A program made the position numbers and the translations under genes. The notes beneath the pieces were generated by a model. It was not told where the DNA came from. It did not search any database and saw nothing but the letters and a program-made list of their open reading frames with translations. From Pseudohongiella acticola (GTDB lineage Bacteria > Pseudomonadota > Gammaproteobacteria > Pseudomonadales > Pseudohongiellaceae), in the NCBI RefSeq assembly GCF_001758195.1, contig NZ_MASR01000001.1, positions 558,001 through 622,000 on the forward strand: DNA of 64,000 nucleotides, given 5' to 3'. Below, one piece after another: positions 1 to 9,888 of the stretch (its first letter is position 1; every line of letters begins with the position of its first letter).

Positions 1-89
1 AAGACAGTGACGGCGATTAACAGAGCGAGACCAAGCGGCATAGACAGCCAGCGTCGAACGGGCGAGGAGTGACGAGTAGAAACGGGCAT
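1..89 (-). CDS. N-terminus of an unknown exported or membrane protein (cut by window edge)
   Basis: An open frame starts at an ATG read leftward from position 89 and is still open at position 1. The 29 visible residues have a Ser/Arg-rich start followed by a hydrophobic stretch (PLGLALLIAVTV), as in a signal peptide or signal anchor. An AAGAGA stretch lies about 6 nt upstream of the ATG. Nothing more can be said about function because the gene runs out of the window; it could be chance. Confidence 0.4.
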   Translation of the reverse strand, partial: MPVSTRHSSPVRRWLSMPLGLALLIAVTV

Positions 90-320
90 AATTATTCTCT
101 TTTTTTGTCCCCAGGCTCGTTGTGGGCAGTCGGGGTTTGCCAGACTATAGCGGGGCGGTCACGGTTCACCCATAGCTGGCTACAAATCGTTGCAAAATAG
201 ACTGTTGGCAAAGCCCTCCCTTTCCCGACTTATTCGTGGGATGATAAAGCCAGTGTGATCAGGCAGCACCTGCCTACCGCCCTGACATACTCTAAAAATA
301 CAGTGGCAAAAGGGGATATC

Positions 321-560
321 ATGCAACTGAACAAGAATCTTGTCGAAGAAATGGAACTACTGCTCAAATTCGATCTGAGCAGCGCCCGTGTTGGCCTGAA
401 GGTCCACAGTAACGCTGATGCAGACATGATCGCAGCCGCAAAACGGCTGTATGAAAAAGCGCTGGTTGAGCATGAGGATGGGGGATTTCTCACGACCTTA
501 GGCCACGAAGCTGCCGAGCACCTGCAGGCAGCGCAACAGATACTGACATCATCGGAATAA
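321..560 (+). CDS. TIGR02647 family small protein
   Basis: A 79-residue soluble protein. The sequence (FDLSSARVGLKVHSNAD, then AAAKRLYEKALVEHEDGGFL and LGHEAAEHLQAA) follows the pattern I recall for the TIGR02647 family of short gammaproteobacterial proteins, which look like a single winged-helix-sized domain and have no established function. The frame is open from 255, but the ATG at 321 is preceded by AAAGGGG at a proper distance and gives the family's usual length, so it is the better start. It stands alone, convergent with the prp operon. Family call is from memory. Confidence 0.8.
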   Translation: MQLNKNLVEEMELLLKFDLSSARVGLKVHSNADADMIAAAKRLYEKALVEHEDGGFLTTLGHEAAEHLQAAQQILTSSE

Positions 561-629
561 CCGGATGCTGCTGGCGTTGCCCTGCAGCTTAAATCCTTCA
601 GTTCAAGCTTTTGTTACGGTGTCAGACGC

Positions 630-1811
630 TCAGGCGCCAGGCACCCTGACCCAGCCTTCCATGAGCACACGCGCACTGCGACTCATGATTGCTTTGCTGA
701 CTGTCCATTCTGTCCCGACCTGGGTTGCCTCGGCGCCCACTCGCAACGTGCCTGACGGATGCCCGAACACCACCTCCGTGAGCTTGCCACCGCCGGCGGC
801 CAGGTTGACCAGTGTCCCCGGTACCGCCGCAGCTGCCCCGATAGCAACGGCTGCCGTGCCCATCATGGCATGATGCAGCTTGCCCATGGACATGGCGCGA
901 ACCAGTAAATCAACTTCAGTTGCCTTCACGGTTTTGCCACTGGACGTGACATAATCAATGGGTGGTGCAACGAACGCGACCTTGGGCGTGTGCTGTCGGC
1001 TCACGGCTTCGCTGACATCGTTGATCAGCCCCATCCTGACAGCGCCGTGACTGCGGATGGTCTCGAGCATGGCCAGCGCCCCGCTGTTATCATTGATAAC
1101 AGACTGGGGTTCGGCACCGGTATAACCTAATTCGCTGGCGTTCAAGAAAATGGTGGGTATGCCCGCGTTGATGAATGTGGCGTTGAGTTTGCCAACGCCA
1201 GGCACATCCAGTTCATCCACCAGGTTGCCGGTCGGGAACATGGCACCGCCGTCTTCGCCCTCGTCAGCCGGGTCCATGAACTCCAGTTTGACTTCAGCGG
1301 CAGCAAAGGCCACACCGTCCAGCTCAAAGTCACCGGTCTCCTGTACCTCTCCATTGACCATGCGTACATGGGCAACAATGGTCTTGCCAATATTCGCCTG
1401 CCAGATCCGGACCGTACAATGCCCATTCTGAGGCACTCGCGTCGCATCAATCAGTCCGTTGCTGATGGCAAAACCTCCTACCGCAGATGACAGGTTGCCA
1501 CAGTTGCCGCTCCAGTCCACAAAGGCTTTGTCAATTGCCACCTGGCCAAACAGGTAATCTACGTCATGGTCGGTGCTGCTACTTTTGCTGATGATCACGG
1601 TTTTACTGGTGCTCGAGGTTGCACCGCCCATACCATCAGTATGTTTGCCGTAGGGGTCGGGGCTGCCAATCACGCGCATCAATAATTGGTCGCGGGCCGC
1701 GCCGGGAATCCTGGCATCAGGAGGCAGGTCATCCAGCAAAAAAAACACACCTTTGCTGGTACCACCCCGGATATAGGTTGCCGGTACTTTGATTTGCGCG
1801 GGAAAGGTCAT
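630..1811 (-). CDS. prpF: 2-methylaconitate cis-trans isomerase PrpF
   Basis: A 393-residue PrpF-family protein. In the AcnD version of the 2-methylcitrate cycle PrpF isomerises the 2-methylaconitate released by AcnD so that the cycle can continue from propionyl-CoA to pyruvate and succinate. The N-terminus (ATYIRGGTSKGVFFLLDDLP) is the classic PrpF signature, and the GNCGNLSSAVGGFAI segment carries the conserved cysteine region of this diaminopimelate-epimerase-like fold. It is the last gene of the leftward operon gntR-prpB-prpC-acnD-prpF; its ATG overlaps the acnD stop as ATGA, so the two are translationally coupled. Length is typical. Confidence 0.95.
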   Translation of the reverse strand: MTFPAQIKVPATYIRGGTSKGVFFLLDDLPPDARIPGAARDQLLMRVIGSPDPYGKHTDGMGGATSSTSKTVIISKSSSTDHDVDYLFGQVAIDKAFVDWSGNCGNLSSAVGGFAISNGLIDATRVPQNGHCTVRIWQANIGKTIVAHVRMVNGEVQETGDFELDGVAFAAAEVKLEFMDPADEGEDGGAMFPTGNLVDELDVPGVGKLNATFINAGIPTIFLNASELGYTGAEPQSVINDNSGALAMLETIRSHGAVRMGLINDVSEAVSRQHTPKVAFVAPPIDYVTSSGKTVKATEVDLLVRAMSMGKLHHAMMGTAAVAIGAAAAVPGTLVNLAAGGGKLTEVVFGHPSGTLRVGAEATQVGTEWTVSKAIMSRSARVLMEGWVRVPGA

Positions 1812-4432
1812 GTTGGCACTCCCTCCACTCCCGACACGCCCGGCACCTGCTCCGATTCCAGGAAATCCTGGGCAAAACGCTGCAGCACGCCACCGGCGTC
1901 ATAGATCGAACATTCTTCATTACTGTCCAGACGGCACTTCACCGGCACTTCCAGGCGTTGACCATTGTGTCGGTTGATCACCAGTGTCAGCCTTGCTCCC
2001 GGTGTACGCTCACCCATCACATCGAAGGTTTCGGTGCCGTCAATTTCCAGTGTTTTACGCGTAGTGCCCGGCTCGAATTCAAGTGGCAGCACGCCCATGC
2101 CAATCAGATTGGTGCGGTGTATGCGCTCAAACCCTTCCGCGACAATGGCTTCAACGCCGGCCAGGCGCACACCCTTGGCAGCCCAGTCACGTGACGAGCC
2201 CTGACCGTAGTCGGCACCGGCAATAATGATCAGTGGCTGTTTACGTACCATATAGGTTTCGATCGCTTCCCACATGCGAGTCACCGTACCCTCCGGCTCC
2301 ACTCGGGCCAGCGACCCCGGTTTCACCTGACCGTCAACAATAGCCATTTCATTGACCAGTTTCGGATTGGCAAAAGTAGCGCGCTGCGCAGTCAGGTGAT
2401 CACCCCGGTGCGTTGCATAGGAATTAAAATCTTCTTCAGGCACACCCATCTTATGCAGATACTCTCCGGCCGCGCTGTCCATCATGATGGCATTGGACGG
2501 TGACAGATGATCAGTCGTAATGTTGTCGCCCAGCACAGCCAGCGGTCGCATGCCGCGTAACGGCCGCTCCCCGGCCAGCGCGCCCTCCCAATAAGGCGGA
2601 CGCCGGATGTAGGTACTTTGTGAGCGCCAGTCGTACAGAGGCTCAATTTTATTGTCTGAATCGCGCGTGATATCAAACATCGGAATGTAGACATCCCGGT
2701 ACTGCTGCGGTTTCACACTCTGTTTAACGATGGCATCAATTTCTTCATCGCTGGGCCAGATGTCTTTTAATGTCACGGGATTGCCCTGTTTATCCGTCCC
2801 CAGACTGTCCTTCTCGATATCAAAGCGGATGGTTCCGGCAATCGCGTAGGCCACGACCAGCGGCGGCGATGCCAGAAAAGCCTGTTTTGCGTAAGGGTGA
2901 ATACGACCATCAAAATTCCGGTTACCCGACAGTACAGCGGTGGCATACAGATCCCGCTCAATGACTTCTTTCTGGATATCCGGATCGAGTGCACCGCTCA
3001 TGCCATTACAGGTTGTACAGGCGAAGGCAACAACACCAAAACCCTGTTGTTCCAGCTCCGTTAACAATCCGGCTTCCTGCAGATACATTTTTACCGTTTT
3101 CGAGCCTGGCGCCAGCGATGTTTTAACCCAGGCCTTGCGCTGCAGCCCCAACTTATTGGCATTGCGCGCAATCAGACCGGCAGCAATCATGTTGCGCGGG
3201 TTACTGGTATTGGTACAACTGGTAATGGCGGCGATGATCACCGCGCCGTCGGGCAGACGCCCTGCCTCATCCTCAACCTTGCCACTGATACCCCGCGCTG
3301 CCAGCTGCGACGTTGGCAACAGCGCATGCGGATTTGAAGGCCCGGCCAGTGTTCGCGCCACAGTCGACAGATCAAATGTTAATACACGCTCGTAGCTGGC
3401 ACTGGCCAGACTGTCGGCCCACAAGCCGGTGTGTCTGGCAAACTTCTCCACCAGTGCAACCTGCTCGTCATCGCGCCCGGTCAGGGTCAGGTAGTCGATG
3501 GTCTGCTGATCGATATAGAACATGGCTGCTGTGGCACCGTATTCGGGTGTCATGTTGGCAATGGTGGCACGATCACCAACGCTCAGCCGGGCGACACCGA
3601 CGCCGTAAAATTCCAGATAGGCACCGACCACTTTTTCCCGTCGCAGAAATTCGGTCAGCGCCAGCACCATATCGGTACTGGTAATACCCGGCTGCAGTTT
3701 TCCTGTCAACTCAACGCCCACCACATCCGGCAAGCGCATCCACGACGCGCGCCCGAGCATCACGCTTTCGGCTTCCAGACCGCCCACACCGATGGAAATC
3801 ACGCCCAATGCGTCAACCATCGGTGTGTGGCTGTCGGTGCCGACACAGGTATCGGCGAACGCAACGCCGTCACGCACCTGCACCACCGGCGACATTTTCT
3901 CCAGGTTGATCTGGTGCATGATGCCATTGCCCGGTGGAATTACATCCACATTCTCAAAGGCGGTTTTGGTCCAGTTAATAAAATGAAAACGGTCATCGTT
4001 GCGGCGATCTTCAATGGCCCGGTTTTTCTCAAACGCATCTTTGTCAGAACCAGCATGCTCCACCGCCAGTGAATGGTCCACGATCAACTGTGTCGGTACC
4101 ACCGGATTTACTTTGGCGGGGTCACCGCCCTGACTGGCAATGGCATCACGCAGACCGGCCAGATCAACCAGTGCCGTTTGTCCCAGAATGTCATGACAGA
4201 CAACGCGCGCCGGAAACCAGGGGAAATCGAGATCACGTTTGCGCTCGATCAATTGCTGCAATGAGGCCGTCAGGGTCTCCGGATCACAGCGCCGCACCAG
4301 ATTCTCAGCGAGCACGCGCGAGGTATACGGCAACTGGTCATAGGCACCCGGTTGAATGGTATCCACTGCTTCCCGGGTATCAAAATAATCCAGTTGCGTT
4401 CCTGGTAGCGGTTTGCGATAGCGGCTATTCAT
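1808..4432 (-). CDS. acnD: Fe/S-dependent 2-methylisocitrate dehydratase AcnD
   Basis: An 874-residue aconitase-superfamily enzyme that dehydrates 2-methylcitrate in the cytoplasm. The [4Fe-4S] ligands are visible as Cys406 in ITSCTNTSNP and the two cysteines near 471 and 474 in ACTTCNGMSG. The N-terminus (PGTQLDYFDTREAVD) and the swivel domain (DYGQGSSRDWAAKG) follow the AcnA/AcnD pattern. The call AcnD rather than AcnA rests on length and on the neighbours prpF, prpC and prpB; PrpD is absent, as expected where AcnD and PrpF replace it. The gene lies 45 nt downstream of prpC and overlaps prpF by 4 nt. Confidence 0.95.
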   Translation of the reverse strand: MNSRYRKPLPGTQLDYFDTREAVDTIQPGAYDQLPYTSRVLAENLVRRCDPETLTASLQQLIERKRDLDFPWFPARVVCHDILGQTALVDLAGLRDAIASQGGDPAKVNPVVPTQLIVDHSLAVEHAGSDKDAFEKNRAIEDRRNDDRFHFINWTKTAFENVDVIPPGNGIMHQINLEKMSPVVQVRDGVAFADTCVGTDSHTPMVDALGVISIGVGGLEAESVMLGRASWMRLPDVVGVELTGKLQPGITSTDMVLALTEFLRREKVVGAYLEFYGVGVARLSVGDRATIANMTPEYGATAAMFYIDQQTIDYLTLTGRDDEQVALVEKFARHTGLWADSLASASYERVLTFDLSTVARTLAGPSNPHALLPTSQLAARGISGKVEDEAGRLPDGAVIIAAITSCTNTSNPRNMIAAGLIARNANKLGLQRKAWVKTSLAPGSKTVKMYLQEAGLLTELEQQGFGVVAFACTTCNGMSGALDPDIQKEVIERDLYATAVLSGNRNFDGRIHPYAKQAFLASPPLVVAYAIAGTIRFDIEKDSLGTDKQGNPVTLKDIWPSDEEIDAIVKQSVKPQQYRDVYIPMFDITRDSDNKIEPLYDWRSQSTYIRRPPYWEGALAGERPLRGMRPLAVLGDNITTDHLSPSNAIMMDSAAGEYLHKMGVPEEDFNSYATHRGDHLTAQRATFANPKLVNEMAIVDGQVKPGSLARVEPEGTVTRMWEAIETYMVRKQPLIIIAGADYGQGSSRDWAAKGVRLAGVEAIVAEGFERIHRTNLIGMGVLPLEFEPGTTRKTLEIDGTETFDVMGERTPGARLTLVINRHNGQRLEVPVKCRLDSNEECSIYDAGGVLQRFAQDFLESEQVPGVSGVEGVPT

Positions 4433-4477
4433 GACAGGCTTGACCTTTTTGCGTGTATGGCTTGATTGATTAACAGC

Positions 4478-5605
4478 TTAGCGTTTATCAATGGCAGTGA
4501 CTTTTCGTGGCTCTGGCCCGGTGTACTCCGCGCTGGGACGAATAATACGATTATCGGCGCGCTGCTCCATGACGTGTGCCGCCCAGCCGGTCAATCGGCT
4601 CATGACAAAGATTGGCGTAAACAGCTTGGTTGGAATATCCATAAAATGGTACGCCGAGGCATGGAAAAAGTCGGCATTGCAAAACAGTTTCTTCTCGCGC
4701 CACATCACTTCCTCGCAGCGAACCGATACCGGGTACAGCGTCTTGTCACCCACATCGTTGGCCAGTTTCTCTGACCACAGCTTGATGATGGCATTACGCG
4801 GATCAGATTCTTTATAGATTGCGTGGCCAAAACCCATGATTTTTTCTTTGCGTTCTAGCATGCCCAGCATTTCCTGCTCGGCATGATCCGCATCCCTGAA
4901 ATTTTCGATCATGTCCATCGCCGCTTCATTGGCGCCGCCATGCAGTGGTCCGCGCAGGGTACCGATCGCGCCGGTAACACAGCTGTGCATGTCAGACAGG
5001 GTCGAAGCACACACGCGCGCTGTAAAGGTAGATGCATTAAACTCATGTTCGGCGTACAGGATCAGTGACACATTCATGGTCTGGGCGTGCAGCGTCTTGG
5101 GCTTTTCGCCGCGCAGCATGTGCAAAAAATGACCGCCGACAGAGTCATCATCCGTGTTTTCATTGATACGCAGACCGTCATGGCTGTAGCGATACCAGTA
5201 ACAGATGATGGAGGGAAATATCGCCAGCAGACGGTCGGCTGCGGCGCCCTGTTGTTTAAAGTCTTCCTCTGTTTCCAGGTTGCCCAATACCGAACAGCCG
5301 GTGCGCATCACGTCCATCGGGTGAGCTGATTTGGGAATGCGTTCGAGAACTTCTTTCAGCGCGTTGGGCAGACCGCGCAGACTCCTGAGCCTGGATTTAT
5401 ACTCAACCAGCTCGGCACTATTGGGCAGGTGACCTTTAAGGATCAGATGCGCCACTTCCTCAAATTCACAGTTATCGGCGAGGTCCTGAATATCGTAGCC
5501 ACGGTAGGTCAAGCCGGAGCCTGAGACCCCGACCGTCGACAGGGCTGTTTTACCTGCGATTTGTCCACGCAAGCCTGCACCACTTAGTACTTTTCCTTCA
5601 GCCAT
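4478..5605 (-). CDS. prpC: 2-methylcitrate synthase PrpC
   Basis: A 375-residue member of the citrate synthase family. It condenses propionyl-CoA with oxaloacetate to give 2-methylcitrate, the first step of the cycle. The short N-terminus, LTYRGYDIQDLA, the HPMDVMRTGCSVLG segment, HGGANEAAMDM and MGFGHAIYKESDPR are typical of PrpC rather than GltA, which is longer. The ATG at 5605 has a strong GAGGAG ribosome-binding site about 7 nt upstream. It sits between prpB and acnD and is clearly cotranscribed with them. Confidence 0.95.
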   Translation of the reverse strand: MAEGKVLSGAGLRGQIAGKTALSTVGVSGSGLTYRGYDIQDLADNCEFEEVAHLILKGHLPNSAELVEYKSRLRSLRGLPNALKEVLERIPKSAHPMDVMRTGCSVLGNLETEEDFKQQGAAADRLLAIFPSIICYWYRYSHDGLRINENTDDDSVGGHFLHMLRGEKPKTLHAQTMNVSLILYAEHEFNASTFTARVCASTLSDMHSCVTGAIGTLRGPLHGGANEAAMDMIENFRDADHAEQEMLGMLERKEKIMGFGHAIYKESDPRNAIIKLWSEKLANDVGDKTLYPVSVRCEEVMWREKKLFCNADFFHASAYHFMDIPTKLFTPIFVMSRLTGWAAHVMEQRADNRIIRPSAEYTGPEPRKVTAIDKR

Positions 5606-5664
5606 TGTTGCTCTCCTCGTTTAATCGGGTTCTTGGTATAAAATTCGTTCTGACAAAAATCGTC

Positions 5665-6552
5665 TCAGGACTTCTTCTGCTTTGCAAACAGCGCGTCCAG
5701 CCTTTCTTCAAACACATGGTAGTCAATACGGTCATAAAGTTCTGCGCGCGTCTGCATCAGTTCCGTCACATTCTGCTGGGTTCCGTCCTGGCGTATGGCA
5801 GTATAGACAGCTTCGGCCGCCTTGTTCATGGCACGGAATGCTGACAGTGGATACAACACCAGCGACACATCAACGGACGCCAACTCTTCGGTGGTGTAAA
5901 GCGGTGTCGATCCGAATTCGGTAATGTTAGCCAGCACCGGGACGTTTAAGCGTTCGGTGAATTTTTTGTACATGGATAACTCGGTGATCGCCTCCGGAAA
6001 TATCATGTCCGCACCCGCCTCAATACAGGCTTCAGCGCGCTCCAGAGCGGCATCCAGGCCTTCGACGGCAAGCGCATCAGTGCGCGCCATCACCACAAAA
6101 CTGTCATCCGTGCGCGCATCAACGGCGGCCTTGATTCGGTCAACCATTTCCTGCTGCGTCACAATTTCCTTGTTGGGACGATGACCACAGCGCTTGGCGC
6201 CGACCTGGTCTTCAATGTGCATGGCGGCGGCGCCGAATTTGATCATCGATTTCACGGTGCGGGCCACGTTGAAGGCACTGGCACCAAACCCGGTGTCGAC
6301 ATCTACCAGTAACGGCAGATCACATACGTCAGTAATGCGCCGCACATCAGTCAACACATCATCCAGTCCAGTGATGCCCAGATCGGGCAGGCCCAGTGAG
6401 CCTGCTGCCACGCCGCCGCCTGATAAATAGATCGCCTTGAAGCCGGCGCGTTTCGCCAGTAACGCATGATTGGCATTGATGGCGCCAATTACCTGTAACG
6501 GATGTTCTTCAGCAACGGCATCACGAAAACGCTGGCCTGGTGATTTGTTCAT
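5665..6552 (-). CDS. prpB: 2-methylisocitrate lyase PrpB
   Basis: A 295-residue isocitrate lyase-family enzyme that cleaves 2-methylisocitrate to pyruvate and succinate. The metal and substrate region ([18 protein letters not shown]) and the hallmark catalytic loop [12 protein letters not shown] with its cysteine are both present. The C-terminus ends in a Lys-rich tail (FAKQKKS). The start ATG overlaps the stop of the upstream gntR gene as ATGA, so regulator and enzyme are coupled. Length agrees with the family. Confidence 0.95.
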   Translation of the reverse strand: MNKSPGQRFRDAVAEEHPLQVIGAINANHALLAKRAGFKAIYLSGGGVAAGSLGLPDLGITGLDDVLTDVRRITDVCDLPLLVDVDTGFGASAFNVARTVKSMIKFGAAAMHIEDQVGAKRCGHRPNKEIVTQQEMVDRIKAAVDARTDDSFVVMARTDALAVEGLDAALERAEACIEAGADMIFPEAITELSMYKKFTERLNVPVLANITEFGSTPLYTTEELASVDVSLVLYPLSAFRAMNKAAEAVYTAIRQDGTQQNVTELMQTRAELYDRIDYHVFEERLDALFAKQKKS

Positions 6553-7259
6553 AGGGTCATTTCTCCTGGTGTTGTGCCGTCGTTCGACTGAGCCAGCAAA
6601 CGACGTTCGATGTTGCGGCGCGATGCGCTGATATGGCGTCGCATCAGCAACTCTGCCAATTCACCATCGCCATCGGCAATGGCTTCGATGATGCGGTGAT
6701 GTTCGGCAAACGCCTGTTTCGGTCGCTTGGGCGTTGCCGAATAACGGTATCGATACATGCGCAGCAAATGGTAAAGGTCACCACATAACATGTCGCTGAG
6801 TGTACTGTTTTTACTACCCTGAATAATCAGGTAATGAATATCCAGATCGCCTTCCTGCTGATAATAGGACTCGTTATGCTTCAGGCCGCTATGGTTCTCA
6901 TGCATGGCCAGAACTTCTCGCATGCCGGCAATTTCGTCAGCGCTCATGTTCTGGGCTGCCAGTCGACATGCCATGCCTTCAAGGGCTTCACGCACGTAAT
7001 ACAGCTCAATCAATTCTTCATAACTGAGCGAGGCCACACGAATACCCGCGTGCGGTATGCGCACGACCAGCCTCCGGCCCTCGAGGCGGCGGATTGCTTC
7101 CCGCAGCGGCCCACGGCCAATACCGAAGGTTGTGCTCAGGTACTGCTCGCTCAGGCGTGTACCCGGGGCGATATCCCCTTTGACAATGGCGTTCTGGATA
7201 CGTTCAAAGGCGCCATCAGACAGTGTCTGGCTGCTATTTCGAAGCTCGGGAACGGTCAA
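6549..7259 (-). CDS. GntR-family (FCD) transcriptional regulator of the prp operon
   Basis: A 236-residue regulator with an N-terminal GntR winged helix (residues about 15-80; [24 protein letters not shown] is split over the recognition helix) and a C-terminal all-helical FCD ligand domain (about 90-225). It reads into prpB with a 4-nt overlap and therefore most likely controls the methylcitrate genes in response to a propionate-derived ligand, as such GntR proteins do in other gammaproteobacteria. Translation appears to begin at a TTG at 7259, supported by AGAAGG about 10 nt upstream. A palindrome at 7331-7342 is the probable operator. The ligand is unknown. Confidence 0.88.
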   Translation of the reverse strand: MTVPELRNSSQTLSDGAFERIQNAIVKGDIAPGTRLSEQYLSTTFGIGRGPLREAIRRLEGRRLVVRIPHAGIRVASLSYEELIELYYVREALEGMACRLAAQNMSADEIAGMREVLAMHENHSGLKHNESYYQQEGDLDIHYLIIQGSKNSTLSDMLCGDLYHLLRMYRYRYSATPKRPKQAFAEHHRIIEAIADGDGELAELLMRRHISASRRNIERRLLAQSNDGTTPGEMTL

Positions 7260-7330
7260 TTGTAGATAATCCTTCTGATATTACGAGCTGCATGCCGTAT
7301 TTATGCCAAATAATGGGCCTAAATTTATAG

Positions 7331-7342
7331 ATTGTCAACAAT
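7331..7342. promoter_or_regulatory. Candidate GntR operator (ATTGT-N2-ACAAT)
   Basis: The sequence attgtcaacaat is a palindrome with 5-bp arms around a 2-bp centre, the form bound by many FadR/VanR-type GntR regulators. It lies 72 bp upstream of the gntR start in the intergenic space between the prp operon and the rightward hydrolase gene, so autoregulation and control of prp are the natural reading. It could also act on the divergent gene. Confidence 0.55.
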
Positions 7343-7503
7343 CCATAGAAGCGGACTGAATACAGCAATATAGCGCGTGATCGCCATTTGTCCGACCATT
7401 CCGGTAACCTGTCTTATGCAGTCTGGGCAAACAGACAGCGCCGCTGCTATTGTTTGCCTGCAGATGGACGGCACCATACCCCTACAACCAACAAGGAATT
7501 TAC

Positions 7504-8229
7504 ATGACCCTCTTCCGCACCCTTCTTTGTTTTATCACTCTGGCAGCAGCAACAACCATCTTCGCAGCGCCAGTATCAAACAACTTCACAACTTCCGACG
7601 GCGTGGATATCCACTACCTGACCGACGGTGACCAGGGCAGCCCTGTGGTGCTGGTACACGGCTTTACGTCAAGCGCGCAAGGCAACTGGTACAATACCGA
7701 AATCGCACAACAACTGGCGGAGTACCACCGTGTCATCGCCATCGACATGCGCAACCATGGTGACAGTGAAACGGTGCAGGAACGCGAACCCGGCATTGTC
7801 CGAGATGTACTGGAGTTGCTCGATCATCTGGAGCTGGATAAAGTGCATATGCACGGCTACTCCATGGGCGGCGCCACCACACTGGCCATTCTGGCCTATG
7901 CGCCGGAACGCTTGATCACCGCCAGCGCCGGAGGCATGGGCGTCGGCGACCTGCCTGGCAATATCGCGCCGCATGCCGACTTTGACTGGGATCAGGCCCT
8001 CGCTGACCGAGTGCCGGTGCAGTTTCCCATTGATCTGACGCAAGTTGAGATACCGGTGATGACCATTAATGGCTCAGACGATGCACCCTTCCCCAAAACC
8101 GTGCGCATGACCCGTGAACTGAAAAACTATACCAACTTCATCCTGCCCGGTTATGGACATATGAATGCCATGCGACCAGGCACGGGTTACGCAGAGAGGC
8201 TGGTGTTCTTTATCACTCAGAACGACTGA
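7504..8229 (+). CDS. Exported alpha/beta hydrolase
   Basis: A 241-residue secreted alpha/beta-hydrolase. The first 20 or so residues are a signal peptide (LLCFITLAAATTIFAAP). The nucleophile elbow is GYSMGG, the oxyanion region is VLVHGFTSSAQGNW, the acid is likely the Asp in INGSDDAPFP and the base the His in GYGHMNAMRPG, so the triad looks complete. The frame is open from 7450, but the ATG at 7504 follows an AAGGAA site and gives a clean signal peptide. Substrate is unknown; the neighbouring M28-like protein suggests a role in processing of an external organic substrate. It is divergent from the prp operon. Confidence 0.85.
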   Translation: MTLFRTLLCFITLAAATTIFAAPVSNNFTTSDGVDIHYLTDGDQGSPVVLVHGFTSSAQGNWYNTEIAQQLAEYHRVIAIDMRNHGDSETVQEREPGIVRDVLELLDHLELDKVHMHGYSMGGATTLAILAYAPERLITASAGGMGVGDLPGNIAPHADFDWDQALADRVPVQFPIDLTQVEIPVMTINGSDDAPFPKTVRMTRELKNYTNFILPGYGHMNAMRPGTGYAERLVFFITQND

Positions 8230-8289
8230 CATGGTTTATTCTGTCTCCAGCCAATATCCCTGAAAACAACAAAAATGGAGTGATTGATC

Positions 8290-9876
8290 ATGGCCTGGAT
8301 TCGCCCTATCAGATATTGCATGCCTGTCGCTGTTGCTGTCTGCCTGACAACAGCTTTTAATCCAGCACTGGCGCAGACAGTTGAGTCACCGTGGTATGAC
8401 ATTCCGTTACCGCCGACGTTTGAAGCTCACAATCTGCCTGCCATTGCCGGCACTCGCGGTCCGGCTCCCGCGGTCGTGCCTGAGGGCGAAGAGCAATATG
8501 TCGAACTTGCCGGTCAACGCTTGCTGCAGGACCTGCGTGCCATCATCGAATTTTCCCATCAAAGCCGCCAGCAACAGGAACTCGGCGGCAACCAGATGTG
8601 GGGTCGTGTGTCAGGTTTTCCGTCAGGAAAAGCCAGCGCCGACTGGGCAGCACAACAGTTTCGTGATGCCGGTATTGACCAGGTCGAGACACAAACCTTC
8701 ACTCAGAATCAAGACGCCAGCCTTTGGCTCCCGGTGCAATGGGAGGTACGCCTGATCGGCAACAATATTGCCGGAGCTGGCAGCAAGGACGTGGTATTGA
8801 CGACTGCTGTGGCGCTGGCGCCGTCACAGATACCCGATGGCACACTGGAGGCGCCGCTGATTTATGTCGGCACCGCCCGCCCGGCGGAACTGGCGCACAT
8901 GGATGTAAGCGGTAAAATTGCCATCCAGCACATTACGCCTCAGGCGCATCTGGTCTTTGAGCGATCCGCTGCCGTGCCGCGTGCCCAGGACCTGATGGCT
9001 CGAGGCGCTGTCGCGGTGCTGAACATTATCGATCAACCCGGTAACGAGATGGCGCGCGACCTCGCCAACTGTGGTGGTCCCTGCTTCAATATCGGTGGCC
9101 GCGACGGGGTGTTTCTGGGCAATGTCATGGACGCAGCCGCGACCCGTGGCCATGACGGCCAGTTAAGCGCCCGTCTGTCCCTGCAAACCAGTGAGCACAG
9201 TGGCCTGACCGGATACAATGTTGTCGCGGTGGTTCCGGGCGCCAGCGAGGAAAGCATTGTGGTCAATGCGCATCTGGACGCATGGTATGATGGTGCCGGT
9301 GACAATGGCGATGGTGTAGCCGTATTAATGGCGCTGGCTCGCCACTTTGGACAGCGGCAGGTCGAACTGGAGCGAACGCTGGTGTTGATAGCAAGCGCCG
9401 GGCATCATACGACTGGTCTGAATGGCCCACGTAATGCGGTAAGCATGAATCCGGACCTGTTCGACAACAGTGTGCTTATTTTTAATCTGGAACACGTGGC
9501 ACAACGAAATTTCTCACCAGCGCGAAGTGTGCTACCGGATGGTTACCGTGAATTCATTGCCGACTCAGGTGAAGCACCCATTGTCGCCGGCATTACCAAT
9601 TCATCGCCGTTCCTGCAGGACCTGTTTAACGAGGGTGTGCAACGTTACGGTACCAATTTTGTTTCCGGCAACTCTACCATGGCCAGCGGCGAAGGCGGAG
9701 GCTACCGGGATGCCGGCAAACCCATAGTCACGACCATGCAGGCACCGCCGCTTTACCATACCAGTGGTGAAGTGGCCGAAGCCATTTCGGTCCCGGGCAT
9801 GGAGCGCATGGCCCGTTTTATGGCCTGGTTTATCAAACAGGTAGCCCGGGCGCCAAACTCAGAGATCAATCCCTAA
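8290..9876 (+). CDS. Exported M28-family metallopeptidase-like protein
   Basis: A 528-residue exported protein with a signal peptide ending at NPALAQ, a PA-type insertion (about residues 175-270) and a C-terminal M28 fold. The first metal motif is clear (NAHLDAWYDGAGDNGDG: His and Asp ligands near 328-338). However, where active M28 enzymes carry two adjacent glutamates the sequence reads ASAGHHTTGLNG, so the general base and one ligand seem replaced by histidines. It may be a variant enzyme or a non-peptidase homologue. The ATG at 8290 (GGAG upstream) is preferred over a TTG at 8284. The hydrolase gene ends 60 nt upstream and an enoyl-CoA hydratase-like gene starts 12 nt downstream. Confidence 0.8.
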   Translation: MAWIRPIRYCMPVAVAVCLTTAFNPALAQTVESPWYDIPLPPTFEAHNLPAIAGTRGPAPAVVPEGEEQYVELAGQRLLQDLRAIIEFSHQSRQQQELGGNQMWGRVSGFPSGKASADWAAQQFRDAGIDQVETQTFTQNQDASLWLPVQWEVRLIGNNIAGAGSKDVVLTTAVALAPSQIPDGTLEAPLIYVGTARPAELAHMDVSGKIAIQHITPQAHLVFERSAAVPRAQDLMARGAVAVLNIIDQPGNEMARDLANCGGPCFNIGGRDGVFLGNVMDAAATRGHDGQLSARLSLQTSEHSGLTGYNVVAVVPGASEESIVVNAHLDAWYDGAGDNGDGVAVLMALARHFGQRQVELERTLVLIASAGHHTTGLNGPRNAVSMNPDLFDNSVLIFNLEHVAQRNFSPARSVLPDGYREFIADSGEAPIVAGITNSSPFLQDLFNEGVQRYGTNFVSGNSTMASGEGGGYRDAGKPIVTTMQAPPLYHTSGEVAEAISVPGMERMARFMAWFIKQVARAPNSEINP

Positions 9877-9888
9877 AAGGAAACAAAC

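Noticed and set aside
1958..4434. Long rightward frames opposite acnD
   Set aside because: They are antisense shadows of a highly conserved gene in a GC-biased genome, with no ribosome-binding sites or families.
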